NCBI GenBank assembly: GCA_004794785.1
Contig: SJOL01006488.1
Coordinates: 935,885 to 999,884, forward strand
Origin: Opisthorchis felineus
Lineage: Eukaryota > Platyhelminthes > Trematoda > Opisthorchiida > Opisthorchiidae
Reading direction: 5' to 3'
DNA: 64,000 bases
The position numbers and the translations under genes were made by a program. The notes beneath the pieces were generated by a model that saw nothing but the letters and a program-made list of their open reading frames with translations, ran no database searches and was not told the DNA's origin. Shown here piece by piece: positions 12,165-24,983 of the stretch; within the stretch, counting starts at the first letter, position 1; every line of letters begins with the position of its first letter.

Positions 12165-14885
12165 TCTTGCTATACCGGGCAAACAGAACCACTGGATTTC
12201 AATGAACTGACTGCGTCATCTCCTTCAGTGGTGTGGTTCTCATTCCCACACTTTCTTTATCCTCGGTGAACAGATCTAGAGCAGCTGGAACCACTGCACT
12301 TTGGTGAACAGTTTATGAACTGAAAAAGTGAACTGAACAATCTGAACGTTTCCCCCTTGTGTGTCCCTGCCGTTCTTTTCCGACAAAATCCTGCCTTCTT
12401 GCGACTGCGTGGAACTACTGTTTCTCGTTTCGCCCTTTGCTACCGTATGCTGCGTTAAGCATAAAACTGCTTCGCTAAGCTTTCCAACACTCTCCAGGTG
12501 TTTTGGATGGAGCTCCCAAACTCACTTTTATCTGTTTGAGAATACAAAAGGACAGCCATTCACCTTGTTGCCAACTTGCTGCCACCTAACGACCTAAAAT
12601 ATTGAACACTATTTTTAGCTGGTCGTCATTCGTTTTCGAACAGAATTTCAATCTGAGCTGTTGTGAAAAATCGTGCTTCCAGCTTCTGGTCAAAAAATTA
12701 CGAGTGGCTTGAATTGAAAGCAGTCTAGGGAGTGACTCTGTTCTCCACCGGAGAAAAAACTTCTAAACGTGTTCTGCGAGCGGCGAGTTGAACGCACACT
12801 GTTCAAGGCGGTCTCTAACAAGGTTACTTATGTGGACACTTTCCTCCCAAACCTTCACAAGCATGCATTCAATCGAAAGTGACACACAGATATATGTTAC
12901 AGACACCGTAAGTATAGTTAGGTAGCCCACTAAGAAGAAGCTCCTGCTGTTAGAAATTTCATACAAAGCCCTGCCATCATATGAGCCGCGGGATAATTCT
13001 TTTATCTATGGGGAATGTGGGCATAATAAGAGAATCCGCAGCAGGGCTGCCAATTGTTTTTACACAAATTAGGATCTTCCAACTTAAAATACTTCCGTCT
13101 ACTTCAAGATATTTATGGAATACATATGACACAATCCGTTGTCGCCGTGGAAGACCCAGCAATGCGAAACACTGGCTCACAGTGACATTGAACTGAGTTA
13201 GATTGAACTGCAGACAGCCTTGACGGATAGAAAAGGATGGACGATAAATTTCGCGCTAAGCTTTCAGAATAGTGGCACAAGCAGTATGGGACGATTGTTT
13301 CGCTTACACAGACACTCTAAAATCGAATTTATTATGTTTAAGGCCAGTTATGTAGGCGTATAATCCGGAATCTGAGATAAGCAAGTTTTTAGTGCCCGCT
13401 TTTTGAACTCCTATAAATGATAACTTACTAGAACTGACTACTCAGTGGTGTCCCCCGTGGTCACTAGCATAGTGATATTCTCCCAGTTGACATGCAGAAA
13501 ACAGGTCGTCTTGATATTTCCAGCCGCGAACCTATTCAATAAACAGCTGACTAGATTGTTGTTCCAACCAGGGATTTATTCTCTCGGATCCCGAAGACCG
13601 CTTCCATCTGAGGTGTTCCCGATGGATCAGAACCGATCGTAGGCTGTCTGTGCACGCTGAGAAACCGTTCCATGCTACTTATACCAAGAAAAAGGAACAA
13701 CATTGCATGTCTTCGCAGCGGACCCCCGACGTGGCTTGTGCGATTTTCGGATACTCCCCGGAATGATCAAAAGAAAGTAGGTAAATGGTATCTTGAAAAC
13801 AAAAGAGACATTGTGGGCTCACTCTAATTGCATGGCGAGAGCATTAAGTTTAGAGTGCCTTATTAATCTTGATAAGGTGCTTGCTCATTGACTGCTGTAT
13901 CCTTTCTTTTATTGAAAAAGGTGAGACTGAGGGTATCGATTTGATCTCAGCCTACGCAACGAACAGATTAAATTGAACAGAAGTTCATTAACTGTAGACC
14001 GGGTGGATTTTATCGGTTTGCCCAGCTTGCATATTCGCTCGCAACAAACAGGTCTACAGCCACCTGCTGTAGGATTAATTAACGCACCCAAGTTCACTAG
14101 CAGTACCTATCGATTCGACCCTAAATAAAAAGTTCAGCGCTCTGCATATCCACAAGAGTAACTAACGCTCATTTGACGAACATTATTTTCTCCCGTTCAC
14201 ACGTTCGTGGTTCTTATTTATGCGGCGGCAAACCGAAGAAAGGTTTTGTTTCTAAAGTCGTAGCTTAATCTCCAGCTTGCAGAAGTTGCAAGCACTTAAA
14301 GCGATATGTCCAAGGACGGAGGTCGACTAAACGCATAGAGCTACAGAAACTAGGTTAGTCACAGTGCGAACAATTGGCTTCTGCACCAAGAACACGTTTG
14401 GTTATGCATTCGATGATGCTGTGAGTTGGGCAAGGTAAAAATGCAATCTTCACTGCATTTTACTTAAGTTTCAGTGAGACCTGTATGCCACTCAATAGGA
14501 TATTTTATCTTACTTGGTAAAGCGTTCCGAATTTCCTCAGTTGTGTAGCGGTATTATACCTAAGAGTGTAAAAAACGGAAACTGCTTATTTGGCATCTAC
14601 CATCAGTTAAGAAGGTTCGTTACTGAATGCACAACAGACCGGAGTGATAAGATAACTCTGTGGCTTCTGGTCAAAATCTGCTAACAGTGCTCCTACCGGG
14701 TTTTCCCTGACGTCGTTTAGTTATTAATTTATTTACCTTGAGTAGGTATCTTCTCTTAAGAATCATTTTTGTCTAGTAGAGCTGGACGGAGCGGAACAGA
14801 TTTGGGAACTGATTCCCTAAATTCAACGAGACAAAATATATGCTTTCGACAAATACAATCATTTGGTTATCAATTTGGTATTCAT
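12165..14885. other. No gene recognised
   Basis: No domain, RNA gene or repeat copy recognised. The sequence has only short frames with stops every 60-80 codons. It separates the RTE remnant from the first plus-strand ribozyme fragment. Confidence 0.45.
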
Positions 14886-14888
14886 GGA

Positions 14889-14945
14889 AGAAGGGCGAAA
14901 CCGGTCTTGGACTGTTGAAGAGCTTTCAGCAAACTTGTGATTGAT
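14889..14945 (+). repeat. Hammerhead 3' half, truncated copy
   Basis: It starts inside loop II and keeps the stem II 3' strand GGGC, the GAAA box, ACCGGTC and then helix I and the downstream TTTCAGCAAACTTGTGA. The CTGATGA half is absent, so it cannot fold as a hammerhead alone. Confidence 0.7.
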
Positions 14946-15468
14946 AAATCCCCATATGAAGATTTATCACACCCCTAGTATCACCTGTTGTGGATTTTAG
15001 AAAACAGTGCGCCACGTGGTTACACAAAACGTCACCCATTTCCGCAAAATGGTAGCCAAATTTGAGGACAAGTAAATGACCTTAAACTACGATTCAAATT
15101 GGGGCGGAGACGAATGTGGCGTGCAGCAGTTTCAGTACCGGACAAACATAAGGTCAGATGGTTTGACCATCCCCAGAAAGTTTTTTTACTTGTGTGGATA
15201 CGCTGTTGCAATTTCAGCATCAGTTTCACTGAGTCTTCAAACCAGATTCATCTACAGCTAGGCTGTTTTAGTGCACATGCATCCACAGACTGTCGAACTG
15301 TGAATGAACATGTTAATGCATGTAGTCGTACGTCACTATCTGATTTTCCTGCATCATAGTGAATTGAAATTAATGACGAAGATCTGGAATTGCTCGTCAC
15401 CAAAAATTATTATTCACCAAGCGTACTTGTCGAGTAACGAAAGAGGCTCGTTAGAACAAGACTGGATT

Positions 15469-15526
15469 GTACTCACAAGGTTGCTGAAAACTCTTCGACA
15501 GCCCACGACCGGTTTCGCCCCTCTTG
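15469..15526 (-). repeat. Inverted hammerhead-repeat fragment
   Basis: This is the reverse complement of the repeat from loop II through GAAA, ACCGGTC, GTGGGCTGTCG and TTTTCAGCAACCTTGTGAGT. It sits head-to-head with the direct copy that starts at 15,529, with only two bases between them. The CTGATGA half is missing. Confidence 0.75.
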
Positions 15527-15528
15527 AA

Positions 15529-15908
15529 GAATATCATAAACGAGAGATTCAGTTGCATCTTCCGTGAAGATCCAGTTGATATGCAAATGAATGCATTTGT
15601 CGAGATCTGTCCAATTAGGGTTCAAGTAGAATATTAGGTTGACGGAAACCCGGGGATTGCGCCTGCCTGATGAGCCCCAAGGAGGGTGAAACCGGTTGTG
15701 GTCTATCGGAGAGTTTTCAGCAACCTTGTGCGTAGTTTCCTTTATGAAAATATGCTGCGATATCTTGAATACCGTACCAACTGAAACATGAGGCTGCCTT
15801 TGTTCAGCACATTTAGTTGAGGAATATCATAAACGAGAGATTCAGTTGAGTCTTCCGTGAAAACCTAGTTGGTATGCAAGTGAGTGTATTTGTTGAAGAC
15901 TGGATTGT
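15529..15908 (+). repeat. Tandem hammerhead repeat, 1.3 units of 293 nt
   Basis: A GAATATCATAAACGAGAG block starts at 15,529 and recurs at 15,822, giving a period of 293 nt. Unit 1 is complete and contains a hammerhead motif at 15,655-15,710. Unit 2 is cut off near 15,908 after TTGTTGAAGACTGG. Head-to-tail units are what a multimeric, self-cleaving transcript or a rolling-circle/retrozyme-type RNA would leave after reverse transcription. Confidence 0.8.
15655..15710 (+). ncRNA. Type I hammerhead ribozyme, slightly degraded
   Basis: CTGATGA is at 15,667-15,673, stem II GCCC/GGGT at 15,674-15,687 with a six-base loop, GAAA at 15,688-15,691 and the predicted cleavage base T at 15,697. The closing 10.1-11.1 pair is G-U, the base before the cleavage site is U, and helix I (CCTGC with GTGGT) has one mismatch and two wobbles. 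All invariant core bases are present, but activity is likely reduced. Confidence 0.7.
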
Positions 15909-15909
15909 C

Positions 15910-18900
15910 TTTTCCATTACATTACTACCTTACTGCCAGTAAGGCATTTGTTTATTTTACAAGTGAAACTTCAAATACGAGATGGACAGCTGAAAACCAC
16001 CGCTTCAACGCTCAAGCTGTATAAAGGCGGGTGTGAATGGGTAGAGCGTAGCACGACCCATGGAAGGAAAGTGACGTTATCTGCCATTTAATTGTAATCA
16101 AAATGATTTGACAATTTAATAGCCCTGACCACACAGCACACATAAACTAATCATATAATGATTCCGCTTCGCTGGTGTCATGCGCTTCAAGTAGAATGAA
16201 CAAATATGCTACTTTTTCGGGCCAAACTATCTATGAAGTACAACTGAGAAGCCTCCTACGTATGAAGGTGTGCACATTTTTCTGCTAGACTGCGTATGCT
16301 ACCATCTACTTTAAATGTCTCATAATTCAAATCTGATCAAATGCCTTACCTAACGCAAATTACGTGCAACATCTCCTGTCTGGCGGTTAAGTGCCATTCA
16401 GGGACTAATGCAGAAGTGTACGAGAAAATGCAATACTGCACAGTAGTGTGTGGACATCATAATATAGCATCCATCTGTATAGCTAGTTGAAATGGAAAAA
16501 TTCAATAATGGCTGGATAATTACATGCGAAGTTATGAGATGGGCCACATTTCGTAAGCAAAAACCAGCCATTACCCTGATATGTTCCCCATATATATTGC
16601 GCCACCTAATATCGACCATCTTTAAATTCCCCATGTCCTTCAACTGAAGTAGGTGCAAAGATTCAACGGTAGGGAAAACATCCAGCTTTCAGCTATCAGG
16701 TAGGTGCCACTCTCCCATCAAAACAGAACTTGATTTCTCAGTGACAATGGCCACCAATCTAAGTCATAAAAATGACGGTTCTATACCTCTAACCATTTTT
16801 CGCATTTGCCATCGGCTCTAGAACACCGGTTTCTTGCGTGCTTTATTGGACTGTTTTCAAAATAAAAGCCTGTTTATCTACCTTTCGTTGTCTGCATACA
16901 GAGAGATGTTTCCTCCTAACGCGACTTTCAGTGCTTCTACAGGACACCGCCGTATGGACACCTAATACCGGCTTGCCTAGACTTAAATCCAGATGACAAA
17001 GCCGGTGATGATGCAAATGCTTTTTATGTGCTGTCAGTGCTTATTTGGGTGTAAATAAATAAGGTAAGAGAAATAATGAGTTTGTTAGTCGGGCCACGCT
17101 AAGGCAATGTTGGCTTCATGAGACTGAGTCCACTCAATCAGGTTGAATGGTACAAATGAAACAACATAGTTGTCAACTGGTGTAAGGAGGAAAACCCTTC
17201 AATGCGGAGTTGTTTATTAGAAAAACGCCAACTAAACAGTTACAGACTATTGGACAGGAAAGTTAAACTCTCACTTGCATGTTATTTTTAAACACTGAAT
17301 ATCCGTCTTCTTCTTGAAAGCATCTTCTTGAACTCTCTTGGATATTCACTGACCATCGCACAATTGCACGCAAAAACTGTAAAGTAGTTCCACCTTTCAT
17401 TAGATCAAGGCGAAGTTACGAGAACACACATACTACTCGCATGCGTCATCAGTAGTACCCACCGTTGCACTGGTATAAATTGCACAACCGCAAAGGTACA
17501 GAAAAGCGTATGACCAGAAGAATCACGTAAATTACTTCAATGGGGTGAAAACTGTCTTTTTCATTAATTTGGTCCAAAAAATAGAGTAACTTTGAAGTTA
17601 ATCTAGAGTCGTTCTGTGCGCAAAACAACCGAAGGGTCTGGTTGATCAGTAATACTTCGAGAAATGATGTCATCCAAATGCAATGTTTCTTTTGTACTCT
17701 TCGAATAGCTCTAAGCATCAGTGTGGGGCTAGGCTTCCAACATCTGCAGTTTTGGTAGGCGTAGCTTATTAAGTAGACCCAGATATATGGGAGTAAAATT
17801 ACCATAAAAGGCGGAATCGAAGATCGGATAGGATAAAACTACGGTTAGTGATACAAATGCACCCAATAAAAAATAAGTGTCGTAGTACGTAGTAGTTCCC
17901 GAAAAAAATATTTATTCCACTTTTATTCTCGTAATGCAGAGTGAAACACACTTTGAAAGTTGGTGAACTATGGAATGGTGCAAGTTAGTGGCAACAAGTG
18001 ACCGAATTAAGGGATCGGATTGTAAATTGTTTAGCTGGTGATCGGAGGCGTACAGTAACGAATGGCGAGGCGACACAGGAAACGTCTTTGCTTGCATTAG
18101 AAGCTGAACCAAGTTTTCCGGACCTGTGTGTCTACCAGACTGCCTGTGCAAAAAATATGCATGTCAAGACTAATCACGTGTACATTTCAGGAGCATTCAG
18201 CTGCCTTCATAAGTTCATGCCACTTTCTTCCTAGAATTAAACCACCCAGATTTCGTCGGCTTCGGTGTTGAAAAAATCAGCTATCTTGCCCTTTCAAAGC
18301 ACTGTAACCGACTTTGCAAGCAAAGAGGACGTTTTCCGAAGAGAGTGTGGCCTCCGAAACAAACAAACGAGTTCAAATATATGAATGCAGATACTTCTAC
18401 TTTTTTTGGTGTACAGTATTTCCATTCTAAATGGAACGTCTGATTACTCTACGGTCGCAGTCTTCAACAGCTTGCAACAATAACTAGATTCTCATCTTGC
18501 ATACAAGCAAGCTGAAGTATGAGGCAGATATAAAGGCGAAGATTTAAAGCAGCCCTAAAAGATCAAACAGATTCAGATCTCAAGTATTGCCAAGATACAA
18601 TATTTCATCAGAAATCAACACAGGGTAATGTCTACAAATACTGCTCTGTTAATGAAGGTGTTTTTTTCTAATTTTCAACTGATCTGCAACAGTTCTTTAA
18701 GGTGCGCTGTCGTAAATTCACACGCTAGAAAGTTTTGCTGCAAGAGTCCTCGATGTGCGTTCCTTTTATGAAGAGGCTGCAAGCTTAGTCGTCTAACTGG
18801 AGCGGAATAAGTAACTGCACTATTATCAACACAACAACACAAAATGTAGACTAAGGCAAAAGTCCAATTAGTTGGAAAAACTGTCATTCCTACGCAGAGG

Positions 18901-21900
18901 AAGTATCCAAAGATAAAATCGGCTTCCTCCAAAACTTGTCTCTTTATGAGGGGTGTTACACGACCAACTTCTTCAAACTATAATGTAGTTGTCTGATGTC
19001 TCCTAACACAAGATTCCTTATTTCGATATATGCCAGAAATAGATACTGTGGTTCAGTATGAACATTAGTCCGACAGTTGTATCATCACGACAGTCCTCAG
19101 AAAACACTGACAGTAACATATTTCATGAAATTTGAAAACTTGTAGCAGCAAGGTGCGAGTAACAGAAAAGAGTGTAGCCAGAGACGGCAAATTCTGAATA
19201 GACAGAAACCCAGTAGAACAGTTTGTATACCATGACTGTGCGTTGTTCCCATTATATTACAGTGAAGTAAGGTAAATTATGTTATTTCAACTTAGATGTG
19301 GCTCGTTTGAACCCACCAAGCCCACGTTGTTCTCGGACCTCATCAAGATAGATCTGGTTTTGGTCTAAATCTTCTGGTGTGAAACACTTCAGCTGAACAC
19401 CTCTCTTTATTGTTCGCAAAGATTTTTTGGTATTAGTGAGCCACTGGATGTTTTTGCGAAAACTCAAGGTAAGCTATGTGCTGTACATTACGCGAAAGAA
19501 GAACCAGGTACCGCTGAACGTGGAGAACTATGTCTAGTATCCACTTTCAGCAATTTCATCACGCACAAGAGTTTTAAGGTAAAAACTCGAACAAATTCCT
19601 GTTCAAGTCAGGGATTGACTTTCTCATCTCCCGGGGACTAAGTCCAACTGCTGAGTGTCAAACAGGGAGAAATCGTTAGTGGACCATGTCCAACTTTTTA
19701 GCGATCCTCTCATACCACAATTATATGCATGCCACATTGTTTAGATTATTAATCCTCGAACTTTGTGGAAAGCAAGGACACTAATGAATAAGCCAAAACA
19801 AAACTGGTGCCCCCTAGAAAAATCTTCCCAACCCAAGCAAAACACTCGAATCTCGGGCTCCATCTTTCAGCTGTGGTTGAAAATTTCACGCGAAGATTTT
19901 TCATAACTCAAACGACCTTCAAGAAGAAACGCCTTAGTATTCACCTACACAAGCTGCCAACAACATGTGAATATAATGAAGTTTCGATCCAAACGTATCT
20001 GCTATTTTGCTCCTGATGTGTATACTTAAACTGTTCACTTCACCAAAGCTACAAAACCACCCGTTACTAGATTGCCACTACTGCTGACGCCGCAATAAAT
20101 AATTCGTATATCTGGCCGCAACATAGCTGCGCAACATCAAACTTTTCACGAAACATCAACAGTCATTCAATACTACATATTTTTGTTCCCCAGTAGTCTG
20201 AAAATTTTTCGTAGTCCTTCAGAGATTCTGACTAAATTTACTTTTCTAATTTCTGTCAGTCTTGCGTATTTTTAAATCCAGAGTTAATTTTAAATAAGCA
20301 GGTGTTATGCAATGAAAAAAATAAGGAACTTACTGGATGTCACATATTTGGTGGTTTTTGCTCGCAAGTTCATACGTACATTTACACATGGATATATATA
20401 AGAAGATGGACTTCAGTTTTATAATTTTGTTTCTTCGCAGTCCCGGAAACAAACGTTATTTTGTAGCATAGCTGGTAAAACTGTACGGGCCTCTGTCTGT
20501 CTAATACATATGGGGCCGAAAAAGGAAAACACTGCAGCAACCTGTGGGGTTGATTGCTTGATTGATGCATATACAGGTGCAACCGTTTGTTGCAGGATAC
20601 ATGCGGTGAGCTAACTTGACTGACGTAACTACACCACATTTGGTGATCCACCCAAACAATAGTATGCACTGTGGAAGCTGGAACCCCTAGACGACCTTGA
20701 TGTGCGTTGTTTGCTTGTATTAGTAATCCTCGGGGTAGGCTGACAAGCATAGTAATGACATGAATTATGTTCCCAGTAAACTGCGTGGACAGAAGGCTGA
20801 ACACCATGGGGGATGCAATTAATGTCCATCATACTTACAAGATTAAAAACGTCTTAGAAGTTTTCCGTGGGCCATCCCGCTGACATGCGTCCAGCCAGTC
20901 ACAACTACAGTGTGATTGACAGAACTTGCATGTGGGCGTTCGTGCCTGCATAGCGTTTTGCCCAAATAACCTGTGTTTACCGAAAGGGTGAAGTCGGAGC
21001 CAAGGTTACTTAGATAATTTTCGGAATGCTTTGCTAAGACAATTTTGAGTAGAAGCGAAAGCGACAGTTTCCAAACTTCATGGCAGAACAGAAGTTAGTG
21101 GAAGAAATTTTGTTCGCTGTTCAAAAGGTTGACTAATGTACTACAAATTTCTTCTAGGCCGGCCTGGTAGTTATAGCTGAATTGTATTTTATCTAGAATC
21201 GGCCAGTATGGGTGGAAAGCTGACGATGGCATATTCTCCGGTATTTTTTGGGAAGCAGAAACTCAGAATAACTCATGTCTGCTCAGTATTACATATGTGC
21301 TACCAATCGTCCACTACTGCCACCCCACTGAGAAAGGACCCCTTTCGAACACAACTAAAATTCTCAGTAACGAAGTTTAATTCTTGTCTCAGTTTGTTTA
21401 TCCGGGGACAAAGCAGCAAAGCAAAGCGCACAGTTTTGTGTGTGAAAAAAACCATCACAACGAACAAGCATTTGATGAGCTTACGGGCAAAGAATTGCCT
21501 GGCAACTTTCCTGGTTGATAAACCTTTGTAAAAATTTGCAAGCATGGTCCTTCTCTATGAAGACGCAAAGTCCTGAATACAATGTCCTTTTCTCTGAAAA
21601 GGGTTTCACTAAAAGGAAAAAGGAAAATCACCTGTTGAAAGTACTCGCATGAAGTAGAATAACTGAAAAAATTTACAGGTTTATAGTAAACGGCTTCGGG
21701 TTACAAAAGAAAGTAAAAACGCACGTTATAACTCCACAGGGTGCTAAACGGTCGGTTTTGATCAATTTAAATATGGTAAGTCCCTTTCAAGAGAATAAAA
21801 TTTCCAAAATATGTAGAGTTTGGCAAGTAAAAAGTTGCATAGTTTGAGTTGGAATTTTGTGCATGAGCTTAGACAAGCATGTTTGTAAGACACTAGACGT

Positions 21901-22300
21901 ACCGTTTTCACATACTCATCTTGCGAAGTCTAGTTAGATGGGGTGCTAACTGCCACCATCGAAAATACTTTCAAGACTACAGAGAATTGTGTATAGAATT
22001 TTGGAAACTAAGGAGCTAAAAAAACCAAAGTGGTTGGTTAAGCATGTTCCATGTGTTGGCAGCGAACAAGTCATGCGCTCATTAAAGAAGAAAATGCCCA
22101 ATGTTAGATGTACGATCAGCACTTTTTGTAGATTAAATTTACATTTGGGGAGAAGAAATCGCGGAAAACTTCCGATCACTCACCAACCAGATTCATGTGT
22201 TACATGGGCTACACTATGCAGTCTATCAGACAAAATATAACAGAACGCAAATGAGAATGGCTGGGCAACCAGACGGTTACGGTCAAAATATAATCCAGAT
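15910..22300. other. Long stretch without a recognised gene
   Basis: About 6.4 kb in which I find no gene, RNA gene or repeat copy. The minus-strand open frame of 141 codons at 20,382-20,807 has no domain or signal features and lies in ordinary AT-rich sequence. Runs of T and A are common, which is consistent with intron or intergenic DNA. Confidence 0.45.
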
Positions 22301-22304
22301 TTCT

Positions 22305-22438
22305 TCATAAAGAAACTACTCAAAGGGTTGCTGAAAACGCTTCGACAGACCACGACCGGTTTCGCCCTCCGTGGGGCCCATCAGGTAGGCGCAGTCCCCG
22401 AGTTTCCGTTAACCTGATGTTCTACTTGGACCCAAACT
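22305..22438 (-). repeat. Inverted hammerhead repeat with near-complete ribozyme
   Basis: Read on the minus strand: GGGTCCAAGTAGAAC, then GACTGCGCCTAC, CTGATGG (22,378-22,384), stem II GCCC/GGGC with loop CACGGA, GAAA (22,360-22,363) and GGTC with the predicted cleavage 3' of the base at 22,354. The last A of the CTGATGA box is G here, an invariant-core change that should abolish cleavage. It forms a head-to-head pair with the direct copy that begins at 22,446. Confidence 0.75.
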
Positions 22439-22445
22439 GCACGAA

Positions 22446-22672
22446 AGAATATCGTAAACGAGAGGTTCACTTTCCTCTCCCATGAAAACACACTTGATAT
22501 ACAAATGAGTGTATCTGTCGAGATTTATCCAGTTTGGGTTCAAGTAGAACATAAGGTTGACCGAAACCCGGGGACTGCGCCTACATGATGAGCCCCAAGG
22601 AGGGCGAAACCGGTCGTGGTCTATCGGAGAGTTTCCAGCAACCTTGTGAATAGTTTTCTGTATGAAAATATC
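22446..22672 (+). repeat. Direct hammerhead repeat copy
   Basis: It begins at the same GAATATC(G)TAAACGAG block as the unit at 15,529 and runs through the ribozyme to TATGAAAATAT. The ribozyme box reads ATGATGA at 22,585-22,591 (C to A at the first core base), with intact stem II, GAAA at 22,606-22,609 and the cleavage base C at 22,615. It is likely inactive because of the C-to-A change. Confidence 0.75.
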
Positions 22673-22674
22673 CC

Positions 22675-24980
22675 GATTATACTTTGCTCATAACCGCCGG
22701 AATGAAAATATGGGAGGCAAACTCGTGTTATAGGCATGGTATTTCATGATCTTGTCCGCTACGTTGCTCAGGCCGGAAAGTCTTTTGGAATACTTGTGTG
22801 CCCGGCTACGTCGTTCTCATGCAGAATGAGCCACGGTACAAGTGGACGTGTAGTTTTACCTGAATGGGCTTCCGTTTTACGCAAGCAGTTGAAATCAGTG
22901 AAAACAGGGAAAGAAAATAACTGGGACAGTTAGGCAACTTAGGGTTTTTCCACTTGAAGTCTGCAGATCATCCAAAGAGGTCGGCAATTCTCGATAGTTT
23001 CGATTAGTACCGAAGCCCGACCGGTGCAGAATTGCGTGCAGTCCGTCAAAAAATGGGCCCTGAGTTCAGGGGTTAGGATATTTCATTGGACAACGATAAC
23101 ACACTTACCCGGCCCCATTATCGCCGAAATGCTGTAAATATGAATCATAGGTAAATTATCAGCAAACTTTTGGCATTTGGTCGTAACCGAAATAATAAAA
23201 GATAAACACAAATACAGTAACCAAGCGCGTTGATTCAAAACACGAGGGCTTTGAGGTATTGACACCAAGCTAGTTGGCCAAGAGCTGAATTATGGGTGTA
23301 TCGGTCGAGCACACAAGAATGCACATTTGGCCAATTCGCTGATCTGAGTTGTGAAGCTAAGTGAAAAAATTTGGTCAGCGGAATTTAGTGAAATGATCAT
23401 GCCTGGATGGGGTGAGTGCATGTGTGAGTGCAAATAAACTATTTTATAAGTAATCTCCGCCATCAAACGGACTTGGTTCCTGCTAATCCCCCTAAAACAC
23501 AGTTGTGCTCATTTTGCAAGTCTTCCTCACACCTAAGAACCAGCCCTCTTACCGAAGGAGTGTGAACCAGGGATCACGCATGGTATGTCACATTATCTGT
23601 AGGAATACTCTTCTCAATGCACCGCCGCACACCAGGTGCAACAAAGGTCAACGGCCCTTCAAGCATTTCGTGTACATAAAGAAAGTACTATTCCAAGAAA
23701 ATAAACAAGTACGTTAGTTACGATCGCTGAGAATGGACAATATTTGGAATAACAATCAATTTCCACTCATTCTAAAGTTGGAATACAATAAAGTGTGATA
23801 TACACTCATCACTGCATAAATCGAACCTGAATCCTAACCCACTAGCTCATTAGTGAGTTCTGACCTCAATCTGTGAATGTCTGGTATGGTCAATACATTA
23901 TCACGTCGGCAGTTCATAAAAAATGAAAAAGTCAGCATAGCATATTTGATGTTTGCAGTTGTAAGTTTCAGGTAGAACTCACAGCAAAGTAAATTAAGTA
24001 CAGAAAATTGAGAATTAAATTCTCTCTGGACTCCTCTCACCTGGCAACATAAGATGCATTTAATGTGATGGGACAACTCTCTGAAAGGAATCGGTCGGCA
24101 CGTCGCAACCACTGTTTTAGATGCGAGAGAAATGTCTTTAAAATATATCAAAATGTTGCTCGTTCTACTGGGTCGATGGTCAGCAAATTCATTGGTGGTA
24201 CTGGCTTCAGCTAGGCTGTTGGTCTGTTGGCAAGAGGGAAGATGGTTTAGAGGTCACAAAACCGAAAATTTGTAGTATCGTTCAGTATTCCCCAAGAGGC
24301 ATATCTGAAATATCACTGCTGCTCTGCCTCTCGATGTATGGCGCAACCCGTTTTCGACGAATTTTCAGTATGCCGTCATTTCTGTATACACGGGCCGCAT
24401 AAACATTTTTTGCCAAACTCTTTGCTTTCCAGTGCTTTCACTTTCGACGAGGTAAAACTTATCAGTATTTATCCAGAAATAAGGCAATGTGGGTGCGTTC
24501 ATTGTCAAACGTTCACTCCCCTGAATCTAATCGATTGTATTGTAAGCACAGAATGCTAAAATTGGCTACCCATCAGAAAAATGGTATACCAGAGCTCAGG
24601 GTTGCTTGATGAATCACATTAATTAATAGTGGAAGAAATCTCGATCTCCCAAGAAGTATGTTTGGCAAATTTCGTATTGGGGGGAGGGGGTTCTGTTCAC
24701 CCAGTTCTCACTTGTTTGGCTCAACAGGATACCTAGTCAGTGCTTTTAAATATCATCTTCAATGTGTACCATCGCTCAATGACGACAAATGACGGTCAGT
24801 AAATGCTAGTTTCCTGGTATAAAATCCATGTGACCGCACTTTATTTTCCGCCGTAAGGATTTATTGTCCTGCCACGGTATGACCTAGGATGGCAGACTGC
24901 AGTTGGTTTGCAGGTATAAGAGTGAACAGCGACTATTGACCGAAGCTTATGGTGGACTCACTATAAAAAAGAAACTTATA
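22675..24980. other. No firm gene; two weak exon candidates
   Basis: A 65-codon ATG frame at 22,736-22,933 has no recognised family. On the minus strand, 23,283 down to 23,109 is open and ends at a good donor (GGCCGG followed by GTAAGT, at 23,108-23,103). It encodes a hydrophobic stretch (WLLYLCLSFIISV), but its acceptor is weak. Neither is strong enough to call a gene. The rest shows nothing. Confidence 0.35.
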
Positions 24981-24983
24981 CCG

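Noticed and set aside
12425..12440. TTTCGCCCTT resembling the ribozyme GAAA side on the minus strand
   Set aside because: No stem II complement or CTGATGA nearby and no surrounding repeat body.
20382..20807. 141-codon minus-strand ORF
   Set aside because: Starts in ordinary AT-rich DNA, no signal peptide, domain, splice context or repeat similarity; compatible with chance.
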